Shown: positions 44,411-53,628, counted from the stretch's first letter. The stretch: 64,000 bases of DNA from Wenzhouxiangella sp. XN79A (GCF_012272825.1 NZ_JAAWWS010000146.1:62001-126000); one strand, 5' to 3'. Translations and numbers: made by a program. Notes: generated by a model from the sequence alone, not told the origin.

Positions 44411-44829
44411 GACGCGTCTCCTTCGGGGTCGAGAACTCGACGGGTTCGTTGATCCAGCGCGGCGCGCGCGAGTCCGCGGGCCTCGTAGTCGGCCCGCAGG
44501 TCGCGCAGCGCGCTTTCGTACTCGTCACCGAGCCGGGCCTGCTCGGCGTTCGACAATCGCGGCCTGCGGCGATCCAGCACCACGCTGCCGGCCCGCCGCT
44601 TCAAGGCCAGCCAGCCCTCGGCCTCGAGTTCACGATAGGCCTGGGCGACGGTATTGAAGTGCACGCCCAGGTCGCGGGCCAGCGCCCGCGAGGACGGCAG
44701 CAGATCGCCCGGCGCCAGCGCGCCGTCGAGCAGGCAGCGGCGCAGCCCGCGGGTGATCTGGTGCACCACCGGCACGTCCGACTGGAGGTCGATTTCGAGC
44801 CGGGGCGCGGCTTTTTGTACATCGCTCAT
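44407..44829 (-). CDS. GntR-family (YtrA-type) transcriptional regulator
   Basis: ATG at 44829 gives MSDVQKAAPRLEIDLQSDVP, then a GntR winged helix (HQITRGLRRCLLDGALAPGD, LPSSRALARDLGVHFNTVAQ, AYRELEAEGWLALKR). The short helical C-terminal domain, about 140 residues in total, marks the YtrA subfamily. The start codon lies inside a 9-bp-arm palindrome (44814-44836), so autoregulation is expected. The second site at 44865-44883 lies toward the divergent signalling gene. Confidence 0.9.
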   Translation of the reverse strand: MSDVQKAAPRLEIDLQSDVPVVHQITRGLRRCLLDGALAPGDLLPSSRALARDLGVHFNTVAQAYRELEAEGWLALKRRAGSVVLDRRRPRLSNAEQARLGDEYESALRDLRADYEARGLARAALDQRTRRVLDPEGDAS

Positions 44830-44836
44830 GTACAAA
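44814..44836. promoter_or_regulatory. GntR operator site 1, over the gene start
   Basis: TTTGTACAT (44814-44822), spacer CGCTC, ATGTACAAA (44828-44836): a perfect inverted repeat with 9-bp arms overlapping the ATG (44827-44829). YtrA-type GntR repressors bind such A/T-edged palindromes. Confidence 0.82.
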
Positions 44837-44864
44837 CTGTATCGAATCTGCCGCGCCGAGTCAA

Positions 44865-44883
44865 TGTATGGGCTCGCCATACA
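44865..44883. promoter_or_regulatory. GntR operator site 2
   Basis: TGTATGG (44865-44871), spacer GCTCG, CCATACA (44877-44883): 7-bp arms, the same 5-bp spacing and similar edges as site 1. It lies 36 bp further upstream, between the gntR gene and the CHASE-GGDEF-EAL gene. Confidence 0.8.
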
Positions 44884-44982
44884 AAACGCACCGAAACCCG
44901 GGCGCGGCAATCACCCCGGGCGGCGAAACATGGCATCCTGCACGGGACTTCGGCCCCGTTGGCTGCCAGAAGGCCCGTTCGC

Positions 44983-47709
44983 ATGCCTCGACGTTCATCG
45001 CGAAGCCTGACCGACCGGCTGTCGCACTCCTCGCCGGTGATCCTGGTGCTGATTGCGCTGGCGGGGCTGGCGGTGACCGCCTGGGCCACGTCCGGGGTGC
45101 TCGAAAGCGAGCACCAGCGCAAGCTCGGCGAGCTGTCCGAGCGCATCGAGCAGGTCTCGGGCACGGTCCGCGGCCACTACGCCAAGTACGAGACGCTGCT
45201 GCACGCCGGCCGCGCGCTGTTCGCCGGCTCCGACTTCGTCTCCGAAACCGACTGGGCGCTGTTCACCGGCGACGTGATGGCCGGCCAGAAGATGCCGGGC
45301 CTGGTCGGCCTGAGCTGGGTGGCGTTCATCGACGACCCGGTCGGAATGCAACGGCTGTCGAACGAGAAACTCCGCGCCGGCCGCCCTCCGCTGGTGATCC
45401 GGCCGCCCGGCGATCGACCGTTCTACTGCCTGATCGTCTACAACGAGCCGAGCGCCGAGAACGCGACGTCGATCGGCCGCGACGTCTGCACGGTGGACGC
45501 GCTGCAGGATCCGCTTCGGCTGACCCGCGAGCAGCCCTCGGTGTTCCTGTCCGAGCCGCTGAGACTGGTCCGACCGGACGGCGGGTTCGACCCCGGAGTG
45601 GTGATGCTGATCCGGGTCGAGGGCGATTCGAACCGTCACACCGGCTGGATCGGCGCCTCGCTGAGGCTTTCCGAACTGTTCGGCAGCCCCGATCCGACCC
45701 GGGACGGCGGCGGCTTCGAAGTGCTCGACATCACCGGCGGCGAACGCTTCGCCGAATCGGTCTACGGCGAGTTGCCGGACGACGACTCGCTGCTCGGTCG
45801 CGTGCTGCAGGTCGAGCGAACGCTCGAGGCCGGCGGACGGACCTTCCGGATGACCCTGGCCGAGACCGGTCGGGCGACCTGGGCGGCCGGCATGGTGCTG
45901 CTGGCCGGCCTGGTGTCCACCGCGCTGCTGGTCGCCTACCTGCTGACCCTGTTCCGGACCCGCGAGCAGGCGCGCGCTCTGGCGGCGCGAACCAGCGGCC
46001 AACTGGAGGAGAACGAACGCCTGCTGGCCTCGATTACCGACAACATCTTCGAGGGCATCTATCGCGGCCAGCCCGACGCGGGCCTGGTCTACGCCAACGA
46101 ATCGCTGGCCCGGATGTTCGGCTACGACGGGCCGGAGGCCATGCTCGAAAACGCCGGGCCGATCCTCTACGCGCGGCCGGAACAGCGCGATGAACTGCTC
46201 GAACGGCTGCAGCGCGACGGCTTCTACCGCGACGTCGAAGTCGAGTTCATCCGTGCCGACGGCAGTCGTTTCGTGGGCGTCAACAATGCCGTCGCCCATT
46301 TCGACGGCGACTGGAACGTGGAGTACTTCGACGGCGCGATCTACGACATCACCGAACGCAAGGAGGCCGAGGCGCAGGTCCACCGACTGGCCCACTACGA
46401 CATCCTGACCGGACTGCCGAACCGCGCCATGCTCGATCGACGACTGCGCCAGGCGATCCACCATGCAGAGTCGGTCGGCCAGTCGATGGCGCTGCTGTTC
46501 ATGGACCTCGATCACTTCAAGACCATCAACGACTCGCTCGGCCACAGTCTCGGCGACGAGCTGCTGGTCCAGGTGGCCAAGCGCCTCGGCAGCGGCCTGC
46601 GCAGCGAGGATTCGGTCAGCCGGCTGGGCGGCGACGAATTCCTGATCCTGCTGGCCGACGTCGATGCCGAGGGCGCCGCGCGCGGTGCCACGCGCATCCT
46701 GGACCTGTTCACCGATCCGTTCGTGCTGGAAGGCCACGAGCTGCGCGTCAGCCCGAGCATCGGCATCTCGATGTTCCCCGACGACGCGGTCGATGCCGAA
46801 GTGCTGATCCGCAACGCCGACGCGGCAATGTACGCGGCCAAGGAACGCGGCCGCGCCAACTACCAGTTCTTCGTGCCGGAAATGAACGCCCGGGCGCGCG
46901 AGCGGCTGACGCTGGAAAGCGATCTTCGCCAGGCGCTGCGTACCGGCCGGCTGTCGCTCCACTACCAGCCGGTGGTGCGGATCGCCGATCGCGAAGTCAT
47001 CGGCGCCGAGGCGCTGCTGCGCTGGTCGCACCCGGAACTCGGCGACATCCCGCCGGCGCGCTTCATCCCGATCGCCGAACAGAGCGGCCTGATCGTCGAG
47101 ATCGGCGACTGGGTGATCGGCGAGGCCTGCCGGCAGCTGGCCGAATGGATGCGCGCCGGCCTGCCGCCGCTGCCGGTGGCGGTCAACGTTTCGGCGCTGC
47201 AGTTCTGGCGCGGCGGCCTGGTCGACCAGGTCCGCAACGCGCTCGACGCCCACTCGCTGGATGCCGAACTGCTGGAGCTGGAGTTGACCGAAAGCGTGAT
47301 CATGCGCGATGCCGAAATCGCCAGCCGGGTCATCTCGCTGCTCAACGGGCTGGGCGTGCGACTGTCGATCGACGACTTCGGGACCGGCTATTCCAGCCTG
47401 TCGTACCTGAAGAAGTTCTCGATCAGCAAGCTCAAGATCGACCAGTCCTTCGTACAGGACCTCGGCCACGACCCCGACGACGCGGCGATCGTCTCGGCGA
47501 TCATCAGCATGGCCGAGGACCTGGGGCTGGAGGTGGTCGCCGAAGGCGTGGAAACCGACGACCAGCGGCGCCTGCTGCAGGCCCGCGGATGCGCGCTCGC
47601 GCAGGGCTTTCTGTTCGACCGGCCGATGACCGCCGAAGCGTTCCTGGAACGGTTCCGGGAGTCACGCCGCATCGAGCCGCCGTCGAGCGACGACAGCGAC
47701 CGGGACTGA
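44983..47709 (+). CDS. CHASE-PAS-GGDEF-EAL c-di-GMP signalling protein, 908 aa
   Basis: ATG 44983 fits the N-terminal helix (VILVLIALAGLAVTAWATSG). Order: membrane helix, periplasmic CHASE domain (about 50-300), second helix (about 305-325, MVLLAGLVSTALLVAYLL), PAS (about 350-460), GGDEF (about 465-630), EAL (about 640-895). GGDEF is complete (SRLGGDEF) with RSED, an RxxD inhibitory site five residues upstream. EAL is complete (GAEALLRW, LELTESVIM, IDDFGTGYSSL, KIDQSF, VVAEGVET). Both synthase and phosphodiesterase look active on paper; the sensor probably sets the balance. Confidence 0.93.
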   Translation: MPRRSSRSLTDRLSHSSPVILVLIALAGLAVTAWATSGVLESEHQRKLGELSERIEQVSGTVRGHYAKYETLLHAGRALFAGSDFVSETDWALFTGDVMAGQKMPGLVGLSWVAFIDDPVGMQRLSNEKLRAGRPPLVIRPPGDRPFYCLIVYNEPSAENATSIGRDVCTVDALQDPLRLTREQPSVFLSEPLRLVRPDGGFDPGVVMLIRVEGDSNRHTGWIGASLRLSELFGSPDPTRDGGGFEVLDITGGERFAESVYGELPDDDSLLGRVLQVERTLEAGGRTFRMTLAETGRATWAAGMVLLAGLVSTALLVAYLLTLFRTREQARALAARTSGQLEENERLLASITDNIFEGIYRGQPDAGLVYANESLARMFGYDGPEAMLENAGPILYARPEQRDELLERLQRDGFYRDVEVEFIRADGSRFVGVNNAVAHFDGDWNVEYFDGAIYDITERKEAEAQVHRLAHYDILTGLPNRAMLDRRLRQAIHHAESVGQSMALLFMDLDHFKTINDSLGHSLGDELLVQVAKRLGSGLRSEDSVSRLGGDEFLILLADVDAEGAARGATRILDLFTDPFVLEGHELRVSPSIGISMFPDDAVDAEVLIRNADAAMYAAKERGRANYQFFVPEMNARARERLTLESDLRQALRTGRLSLHYQPVVRIADREVIGAEALLRWSHPELGDIPPARFIPIAEQSGLIVEIGDWVIGEACRQLAEWMRAGLPPLPVAVNVSALQFWRGGLVDQVRNALDAHSLDAELLELELTESVIMRDAEIASRVISLLNGLGVRLSIDDFGTGYSSLSYLKKFSISKLKIDQSFVQDLGHDPDDAAIVSAIISMAEDLGLEVVAEGVETDDQRRLLQARGCALAQGFLFDRPMTAEAFLERFRESRRIEPPSSDDSDRD

Positions 47710-47761
47710 GCGCCCGGGCCGTCCGGCTCGCTCCCGCGGTTCGCGGGTCGCCGGCGGCCGC

Positions 47762-48646
47762 TCAGAGTTCCAGTTCGCCGCGCAGGAACGGCACCGCATG
47801 CCCGCCGACCCGGACGCTGAGACAGCGGCCGGCGTTGACCGACAGGCGAACGTAGATCCGACTCGGCCGGCCCATGGTTCGGCCCTGCTCGACCGTCCAC
47901 TCGTGCTGGCCGTCGGGCAAGGCCCCGGCGGCCAGACGATGGGCCGGAAGCCCGGCCGCGGCCGAGCCGGTGGCCGGATCTTCGTGGACGCCGATGTGGG
48001 GGGCGAACATCCGGGCCTCGAAGGTCGACGGTCCCGGCCGATCCTCGGCGTACAGATAGATGCCGCAGGCGCCGTCCAGACCCAGTGCGTCGAAGGCCGC
48101 GAAGTCGACGCGGGCCTCGGCCAGCGTCGCGCCATCGGTGCGCGCGTAGATGAAATCGATCCCGGCACCGGCACGGACCGGCGCGAAGTCGCTGCGGTCG
48201 ATCCGGCCGGCCGGCAGCGACAGCGCCCGCTCGAGGGCCTCGGCGCCGGGCGCTCGGCCGGTGAGGGCCGGCGGGTTGGGGTTCTCGAACTCGGCATAGT
48301 CGATGTCGCCGCCGGTCAGCCGGACCGGAAAACGGCCGGCGCCGAGCTCCAGCAGCAGCGCGCCGCGCCGGCCTTCGCCGCGGGCCAGCGCGCAGGCCGC
48401 GCCAACGGTCGGATGGCCGGCGAAGGGCAACTCGCCGGTCGGCGTGAAGATGCGCACGCGGGCATCGGCGCCCTCGTCGCCGGGCCGGCACAGGAAGACG
48501 GTCTCCGAATAGCCGAACTCCGCGGCGATGGCCTGCATGGTCGCGGTCGGCAGCGCGTCGGCCTCGAACACCACCGCCAGCGGATTGCCGGCGAAGCGGC
48601 GGTCGGTGAACACGTCCCAGGTCTCGAAGGTGCAGCGTGTGGTCAT
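47762..48646 (-). CDS. PhzF-family isomerase
   Basis: 294 residues from ATG 48646 (the longer reading to 48754 has no support). Typical PhzF landmarks are the catalytic Glu in FGYSETVFL (E48), GHPTVGAACAL, FIYART, and the second-domain motif HEDPATGSAAAGL with its Asp and PATGSAA loop. PhzF relatives isomerise small metabolites such as dihydro-hydroxyanthranilate; most chromosomal copies have unknown substrates. It converges on the GGDEF-EAL gene with a 52-bp gap. Confidence 0.9.
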   Translation of the reverse strand: MTTRCTFETWDVFTDRRFAGNPLAVVFEADALPTATMQAIAAEFGYSETVFLCRPGDEGADARVRIFTPTGELPFAGHPTVGAACALARGEGRRGALLLELGAGRFPVRLTGGDIDYAEFENPNPPALTGRAPGAEALERALSLPAGRIDRSDFAPVRAGAGIDFIYARTDGATLAEARVDFAAFDALGLDGACGIYLYAEDRPGPSTFEARMFAPHIGVHEDPATGSAAAGLPAHRLAAGALPDGQHEWTVEQGRTMGRPSRIYVRLSVNAGRCLSVRVGGHAVPFLRGELEL

Positions 48647-48750
48647 GCTGGCTTCCACGGGGCCGGTACCCCCTCGGCGATGAACCTGACCTTGATGGTA
48701 GCCCGGCCGGGCGCCGGATGTCCGGCTCGATGCTTCGTGCCGGTCGGCGG

Positions 48751-49443
48751 TCATTGACCGGAGCGACGGCCCGTGATCATGCCGCGGACGAAATTCTCCC
48801 GGTGCAGCAGCGACGACACCAGCACCCCGGCGACGTGCAGGGCGATCAGCAGCAGCAGGAGGTCGGCGCCGAATTCGTGGATGTCCTCGACGGCCTCCTC
48901 CAGCGCGCCCTCTTCGTCGTCGTGGCCCTCGTGCTCGTCGTCTTCGCGCTCGTTCGTTCCTGCCGACCCGCGCGCGCCGGCTACCGAATCGGCCACCGCG
49001 TCGCTCGGGGTCTCGGCCGCCAGCCAGGCGGCCAGCGGTCCCTTGCCCTCGTCCAGCGCGTACAGCGTCATGCCGCTGCCGACCTGCACACTCAGCGCCA
49101 CCAGCAGCAGCACGACCATCCAGCCGCCGGCCGGATTGTGGCCGCGGTGCGCTTCGGGCTCGCCGCGCACCAGGCTCTCCAGGTACCGGACGACGGCTGC
49201 GGGGCCGCGGACGAACTGGCTGAACCGGGCATTGTGCGGGCCGAACAGTCCCCAGGCGAAGCGCACCAGCAGGATCACGGCGATGGTGTAGCCGGCCAGC
49301 ACGTGGACCTGCTGGTACTCGTCACCGGCGATCCAGGCCGTGACGAAGGCCGCGGCCAGCAGCCAGTGGCCGATCCGGACCATCGGGTCCCAGGTCCCGG
49401 AGCGGGACGGTTCCGAACGGCGTTCGGGGGTCGTTGGGGTCAT
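48751..49443 (-). CDS. b-type cytochrome (cytochrome b561/hydrogenase-b family), 230 aa
   Basis: ATG 49443 gives MTPTTPERR then WDPMVRIGHWLLAAAFVTAW, the first haem-binding helix (H27 in RIGHWLL). Further helices (YQQVHVLAGYTIAVILLVRF, GGWMVVLLLVALSVQVGSGM, FGADLLLLLIALHVAGVLVS) carry the other His ligands. Between helices 3 and 4 there is an unusual 45-residue acidic insert (NEREDDEHEGHDDEEGALEE). It functions as a membrane electron carrier between a dehydrogenase or soluble cytochrome and the quinone pool. It is divergent from the LuxR-DsbD operon. Confidence 0.85.
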   Translation of the reverse strand: MTPTTPERRSEPSRSGTWDPMVRIGHWLLAAAFVTAWIAGDEYQQVHVLAGYTIAVILLVRFAWGLFGPHNARFSQFVRGPAAVVRYLESLVRGEPEAHRGHNPAGGWMVVLLLVALSVQVGSGMTLYALDEGKGPLAAWLAAETPSDAVADSVAGARGSAGTNEREDDEHEGHDDEEGALEEAVEDIHEFGADLLLLLIALHVAGVLVSSLLHRENFVRGMITGRRSGQ

Positions 49444-49536
49444 ACGACAGCTCCTTCGGATGAGTGACCCCAGACTGCGCGCCCGGCGATATGCTTGGAA
49501 TCCGGCACATGACGCAGCTCCGACTGCCGCAGATCG

Positions 49537-50133
49537 ATGAGCTCCGACCCGGCAAATGACGCATCGCCCGCGACCCCGCCGACCGGCCTGCTGCTGGCCG
49601 CGCTGGCCGCGATCGCGGTCCTGATCGGCTGGGACCTGAGCACCGATTACGGCGAAGGAGCCGGCGCACTGCACCTGGTGCTCGAGCTGAGCGTGCTGTT
49701 GCTGGCCACCGGACTGTTCACGCTGATCCTCGTCCAGCGCCTGCGTGCGGGCCGGCGAATGGACCAGCTGGAGCGCTCGCTGAGCGTCCGGACCGAGCAG
49801 GCCGACGCCTGGCGCGCGCGCTACCAGCAGACGCTGGCCGGACTCGGCGAAGCCATCCACGCGCAGTTCCGGGCCTGGCGCTTGAGTGAGGCGGAAGCGC
49901 AGATCGGCCTGCTGCTGCTCAAGGGCCTGAGCCTGAAGGAGATCGCGGCCGTGCGCGGCACCGGCGAACGGACGGTGCGCGAGCAGGCCCGCGCGATCTA
50001 CCGCAAGGCCGGGCTGGCCGGCCGTTCGGAGCTCTCGGCATTCTTTCTCGAAGACCTGCTGCTGCCGGCGCCGACCGACGACGTCGACGAAGGTGTCGAC
50101 GCCGTGACCGGCGATCGACAGGACGGGCCCTAG
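49537..50133 (+). CDS. Membrane-anchored LuxR-type regulator, 198 aa
   Basis: Two N-terminal membrane helices (TGLLLAALAAIAVLIGWDL; LVLELSVLLLATGLFTLIL), a coiled linker (RRMDQLERSLSVRTEQAD), then a LuxR/GerE helix-turn-helix (LSEAEAQIGLLLLKGLSLKE, RGTGERTVREQARAIYRKAG). The N-terminal signalling portion is very short, so it may sense membrane redox state or simply be tethered. It is the first gene of a unit with dsbD, the start being 11 nt after its stop, so it probably regulates thiol-redox genes. Confidence 0.85.
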   Translation: MSSDPANDASPATPPTGLLLAALAAIAVLIGWDLSTDYGEGAGALHLVLELSVLLLATGLFTLILVQRLRAGRRMDQLERSLSVRTEQADAWRARYQQTLAGLGEAIHAQFRAWRLSEAEAQIGLLLLKGLSLKEIAAVRGTGERTVREQARAIYRKAGLAGRSELSAFFLEDLLLPAPTDDVDEGVDAVTGDRQDGP

Positions 50134-50143
50134 GTCCAGGGCC

Positions 50144-52243
50144 ATGATCCCGATCCGACCCCCGCTGCCGCTGCTGTTGCTGGCGCTCGCCTTGCTGCCG
50201 ACCGGTGCGGCCGGAGCAGCGGCGTCCGGTCCCGTCCAGCGCGACCACGTCGTGGTCGAGCTGGTCAGTGCGGTCGAGCACGTGCAGCCGGGCACGCCGT
50301 TCCGGGTCGGGGTGACCTTCGAGCACGAACCGGAGTGGCACACCTACTGGCAGAACCCCGGCGATTCGGGGCTGGAAACGAAGTTCGCCTGGACCCTGCC
50401 CGCGGGCCTGGCGGCCGGCCCGATCGAGTGGCCGTGGCCGGAGCGTCACCGCATCGAGCACCTGGTCAACTACGGCTACTCCGACCAGCACCTGCTGCCG
50501 GTGACGATCACCCCGGCGGCCGACCTGACCGCCGACTCGGTCACGCTGGCGGTGAAGGCCGACTGGCTGATCTGCCGGATCGAGTGCATCCCGGGCTCGG
50601 CCGAACTGACCCTGAGCCTGCCGGTGCGCGATGCCGCGCCGACCCCGTCGCGGTTCGCCGCACGCTTCGACGCGACCGCCGCGCGCACGCCCGAGGCCGT
50701 CGACTGGCCGGCTGCCTTCACCACCGAAGGCGGGCAGTTCGGTCTGCAGGTGCAGGACGTGACCGGCCTGGACGCGAGCCGGCTCGAAGTATTCCCGGCC
50801 CACCCGACGCTGGTCGAGCACGCCGTCGATCCGTTCGTGGCGCTGGACGCTGGAACGCTTCAGGTCGTCCAGCCGCTGTCGCCGTTCTTCAGCCGCACAC
50901 CGGACACGCTGCGGGTGGTCCTCGTCGATCGCGAGGCCGGGCGCGGCGTGGAGGTCGCTGCCCGGCCGGGCGCGCTGGAATCGCTCGGCCCGGCCGCCAC
51001 CGCGGCGTCCGGCGAGCGTGAACCGCTGGCGCTGATCACCGTGCTGCTGCTGGCGCTCGCCGGCGGCGTGCTGCTGAACCTGATGCCGTGCGTATTCCCG
51101 GTGCTGTCGCTGAAGGCGATGAGCCTGGTCGGCAGCGGCGAGCGCGCCGGCCGGCACGGCGGGGCCTACACCGCCGGCGTGCTGGTGACCTTCGCGCTGC
51201 TGGCCGGTGCGCTGCTGGCGCTGCGCGCCGGCGGCGAGGCGATCGGCTGGGGCTTCCAGCTGCAGTCACCGGGCTTCGTCGCCGGACTGGTCTACCTGTT
51301 CTTCGCCATGGCCCTGTCGCTGTCGGGCGTGTTCGATCTGGGCACGCGCTGGATGGGCCTGGGCCAGGAACTGTCGGGCCCGGACGGCCTGCGCGGTTCG
51401 TTCTTCACCGGCGCGCTGGCCACGCTGGTGGCCAGTCCGTGCACCGCGCCGGCGATGGGCACGGCGCTGGGTGTGGCCGCCGCGCTGCCGGCGGCCCAGG
51501 CGATGGCCGTGTTCCTGGCGCTGGGCTTCGGCCTGGCGCTGCCGATGCTGGTGCTGTCGCTGGTCCCGGCGCTGGCCCGCCGGCTGCCCAGGCCCGGGCC
51601 ATGGATGGTCACGTTCCGCCAGGTCATGGCGTTTCCGCTGTACCTGACGGTGGTCTGGCTGCTGTGGGTCCTGGGCAACCAGGTCGGCAGCACCGGCATG
51701 AGCTGGCTGCTGGCCGGACTGGTCGCGCTGGCCTTCGCACTGTGGCTGGCCGGGCGCACGGCCGGCCGCGCTGCTGCTGCGCCCGGCCAGGCCCTGGCCC
51801 ACGTGCTCATCGGCCTGGCAATGCTCGGCGCGCTGGCCGCCTGGCTGAACGCGATCGATTTCGAAGCCCCGGGCCGGGCCGCCACCGCCGGGGCCGAGCC
51901 GTGGAGCGCCGAGCGGCTGGCCGAGCTGAACGCCGACCCGGCCCGCGGCGTGCTGGTCAACATGACCGCCGACTGGTGCGTGACCTGCAAGGTCAACGAG
52001 GCCGTCGCGCTGTCGACCGACACCGTCCAGGACGCGCTCGATGCCTACGGATTCGAGTACCTGGTCGGCGACTGGACCCGCCGCGACCCGGCGATCACGG
52101 GCTACCTGGAGACCTTCGGCCGCAACGGCGTACCGCTGTACGTGGTCTATCCGCCGGGCCCGGACCCGCGGCCGGTGGTCCTGCCGCAGCTGCTGACGCC
52201 GGGCGCCGTGGCCGCCGCGCTGCGAGAAGCGGCCGGCGAGTGA
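50144..52243 (+). CDS. dsbD: Thiol:disulfide interchange protein DsbD family (ScsB-like), 699 aa
   Basis: Signal peptide (LPLLLLALALLPTGAAGAAA), an N-terminal periplasmic domain with a Cys pair ICRIEC (about 145), an eight-helix core with NLMPCVFPVLS and ATLVASPCTAPAMG (the two membrane Cys), and a C-terminal thioredoxin-like domain with ADWCVTCKVN (about 607). All redox Cys are present, so it should carry electrons from cytoplasmic thioredoxin to periplasmic proteins. The N-terminal domain resembles ScsB/CcdA-type variants rather than E. coli DsbD alpha. Operon with a LuxR gene and a redoxin. Confidence 0.93.
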   Translation: MIPIRPPLPLLLLALALLPTGAAGAAASGPVQRDHVVVELVSAVEHVQPGTPFRVGVTFEHEPEWHTYWQNPGDSGLETKFAWTLPAGLAAGPIEWPWPERHRIEHLVNYGYSDQHLLPVTITPAADLTADSVTLAVKADWLICRIECIPGSAELTLSLPVRDAAPTPSRFAARFDATAARTPEAVDWPAAFTTEGGQFGLQVQDVTGLDASRLEVFPAHPTLVEHAVDPFVALDAGTLQVVQPLSPFFSRTPDTLRVVLVDREAGRGVEVAARPGALESLGPAATAASGEREPLALITVLLLALAGGVLLNLMPCVFPVLSLKAMSLVGSGERAGRHGGAYTAGVLVTFALLAGALLALRAGGEAIGWGFQLQSPGFVAGLVYLFFAMALSLSGVFDLGTRWMGLGQELSGPDGLRGSFFTGALATLVASPCTAPAMGTALGVAAALPAAQAMAVFLALGFGLALPMLVLSLVPALARRLPRPGPWMVTFRQVMAFPLYLTVVWLLWVLGNQVGSTGMSWLLAGLVALAFALWLAGRTAGRAAAAPGQALAHVLIGLAMLGALAAWLNAIDFEAPGRAATAGAEPWSAERLAELNADPARGVLVNMTADWCVTCKVNEAVALSTDTVQDALDAYGFEYLVGDWTRRDPAITGYLETFGRNGVPLYVVYPPGPDPRPVVLPQLLTPGAVAAALREAAGE

Positions 52244-52305
52244 ATGCAATCGACATCGGGATTTCGTACTCTGCCCTGCCCGATCCCTTCGAAGAGGACC
52301 CGACC

Positions 52306-52920
52306 ATGCCGAACCGACCGACCCTGTTGCTGACCACCCTGCTGCTGTCGATCGCACTCAGCGCGCCGCTGGCCGCCGCGCCGGTGATCGGCGAGCCTGC
52401 GCCCGAATTCGAACTGACCGACACCGCCGGCACCACCCACCGGCTGTCGGATTTCCGCGGCAGGACGGTGATCCTGGAATGGACCAACCACGAGTGCCCG
52501 TTCGTCCAGAAGCACTACGACTCCGACAACATGCAGGACCAGCAGCGCACCGCCGCCGGCGAACACGACGCGGTCTGGCTGACGATCATCTCCTCGAAGC
52601 CCGGCGCCCAGGGCCACGTCGGCCCCGAGCAGGCCGACGCGCTGACCGCCTCGCGCAGCGCCGCGCCGACCGCGGTGCTGATCGACGAGTCCGGCGACGT
52701 CGGCCGCGCCTATGCCGCGCAGGTCACTCCGCACATGTACATCATCGACGGCGAAGGCACGCTGGTCTACATGGGCGGGATCGACTCCAACCCCAGCGCC
52801 GACCCGGCCGACATCCCGACATCGACCCAGTACGTGCTGGCCGCGCTCGATGACCTGGCCGCGGGACGGGCCGTGGCCGAGCCGGTCACGCGGCCGTACG
52901 GCTGCACGATCAAGTACTGA
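52306..52920 (+). CDS. Secreted AhpC/TSA-type redoxin, 204 aa
   Basis: Signal peptide (LLLTTLLLSIALSAPLAAAP) and an AhpC/TSA fold: ELTDTAGTTHRLSDFRGRT, NHECPFVQKHYDSDNM (one active-site Cys in NHECPF, no CxxC), TPHMYIIDGEGTLVYMGGID. It is the subfamily with a lone Cys, usually found next to DsbD, and is thought to act as a peroxidase-like or thiol-linked partner. Ribosome-binding site GAAGAGGA lies 8 nt before the ATG. The three-gene unit ends with the hairpin at 52949. Confidence 0.88.
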   Translation: MPNRPTLLLTTLLLSIALSAPLAAAPVIGEPAPEFELTDTAGTTHRLSDFRGRTVILEWTNHECPFVQKHYDSDNMQDQQRTAAGEHDAVWLTIISSKPGAQGHVGPEQADALTASRSAAPTAVLIDESGDVGRAYAAQVTPHMYIIDGEGTLVYMGGIDSNPSADPADIPTSTQYVLAALDDLAAGRAVAEPVTRPYGCTIKY

Positions 52921-52948
52921 CCCGGGCGGCGTTCCGAACCCGGCACAG

Positions 52949-52974
52949 CCCCGACGGAACTTGCACCGTCGGGG
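52949..52974 (+). terminator. 9-bp hairpin at end of the dsbD unit
   Basis: CCCCGACGG (52949-52957), loop AACTTGCA, CCGTCGGGG (52966-52974), perfectly paired, 28 nt after the redoxin stop; followed by GTGTGAAGT rather than a T-run. Confidence 0.6.
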
Positions 52975-52995
52975 GTGTGAAGTCATCATCCCGGC

Positions 52996-53628
52996 ATGTC
53001 CCAGCCCCGCCCGAGACCGCCCGAACACGTCCACCTGCTGCGCGCCCTGGCCAGCCTGGCGCTGGACTATTTCCGCTGGACCCAGCTGGTGCCGATGCTG
53101 CTGGCCTGGACCTTCCTGCTGTTCATGGTCGCGGCCCTGCTGCTGACCAACTTCCAGGACGCCTCGTTCTCGCTGCTCGAGCGCGGCATCGGTATCTACG
53201 AACGCGTCATCGGACCGATCGACGGGGTCGCCGGTCCGCCGGCGGAGGCCGCCGGGCCGGACGCCGGCGAACCCGCGTACGGCGAGGCGCTGCGCTTCAG
53301 CGACGAGGACATCGTGCCGGTGGTGCTGCGCGCCTGGGCGCTGCTGGCGCTGGTCGGCTGGCTGTTCGGGGTGCTGCGCACGATGCTGTTCGGCCCGCGT
53401 GAGCCCACCGGGCTGGCCGGCAAGCTCCGGATCGCGTTCTACGCCGCGGCCGGCTGCTCGGGCCTGATGTGGATCGCCTACGGACTCGGCAGCGAAACCT
53501 TCCACGGCAGCGGCTTCGGCTGGGCGATGCTGTTCGTCGGCGGCCCGCTGCTGGTCTGGGGCATCAGCGCCTGGAGCCTGCTGATCGGCCAGCTGGTCTG
53601 TCGCCTGCAGCGGCGACTGCATGCCTGA
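52996..53628 (+). CDS. Four-helix membrane protein, 210 aa
   Basis: Hydrophobic helices at about residues 30-52 (LVPMLLAWTFLLFMVAALLL), 112-130 (AWALLALVGWLFGVLRTML), 146-165 and 175-198. The acidic loop 75-105 (GVAGPPAEAAGPDAGEPAYG) lies between the first two. Unrecognised family. It is followed by an overlapping ATG (53621) that begins a possibly frameshifted frame. Confidence 0.6.
   Translation: MSQPRPRPPEHVHLLRALASLALDYFRWTQLVPMLLAWTFLLFMVAALLLTNFQDASFSLLERGIGIYERVIGPIDGVAGPPAEAAGPDAGEPAYGEALRFSDEDIVPVVLRAWALLALVGWLFGVLRTMLFGPREPTGLAGKLRIAFYAAAGCSGLMWIAYGLGSETFHGSGFGWAMLFVGGPLLVWGISAWSLLIGQLVCRLQRRLHA

Noticed and set aside
49444-50343. Extended start of the cytochrome gene to 50343
   Set aside because: The extension is antisense to the LuxR gene and the start of dsbD, and it precedes the first haem-binding helix with low-complexity residues. 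ATG 49443 is preferred.
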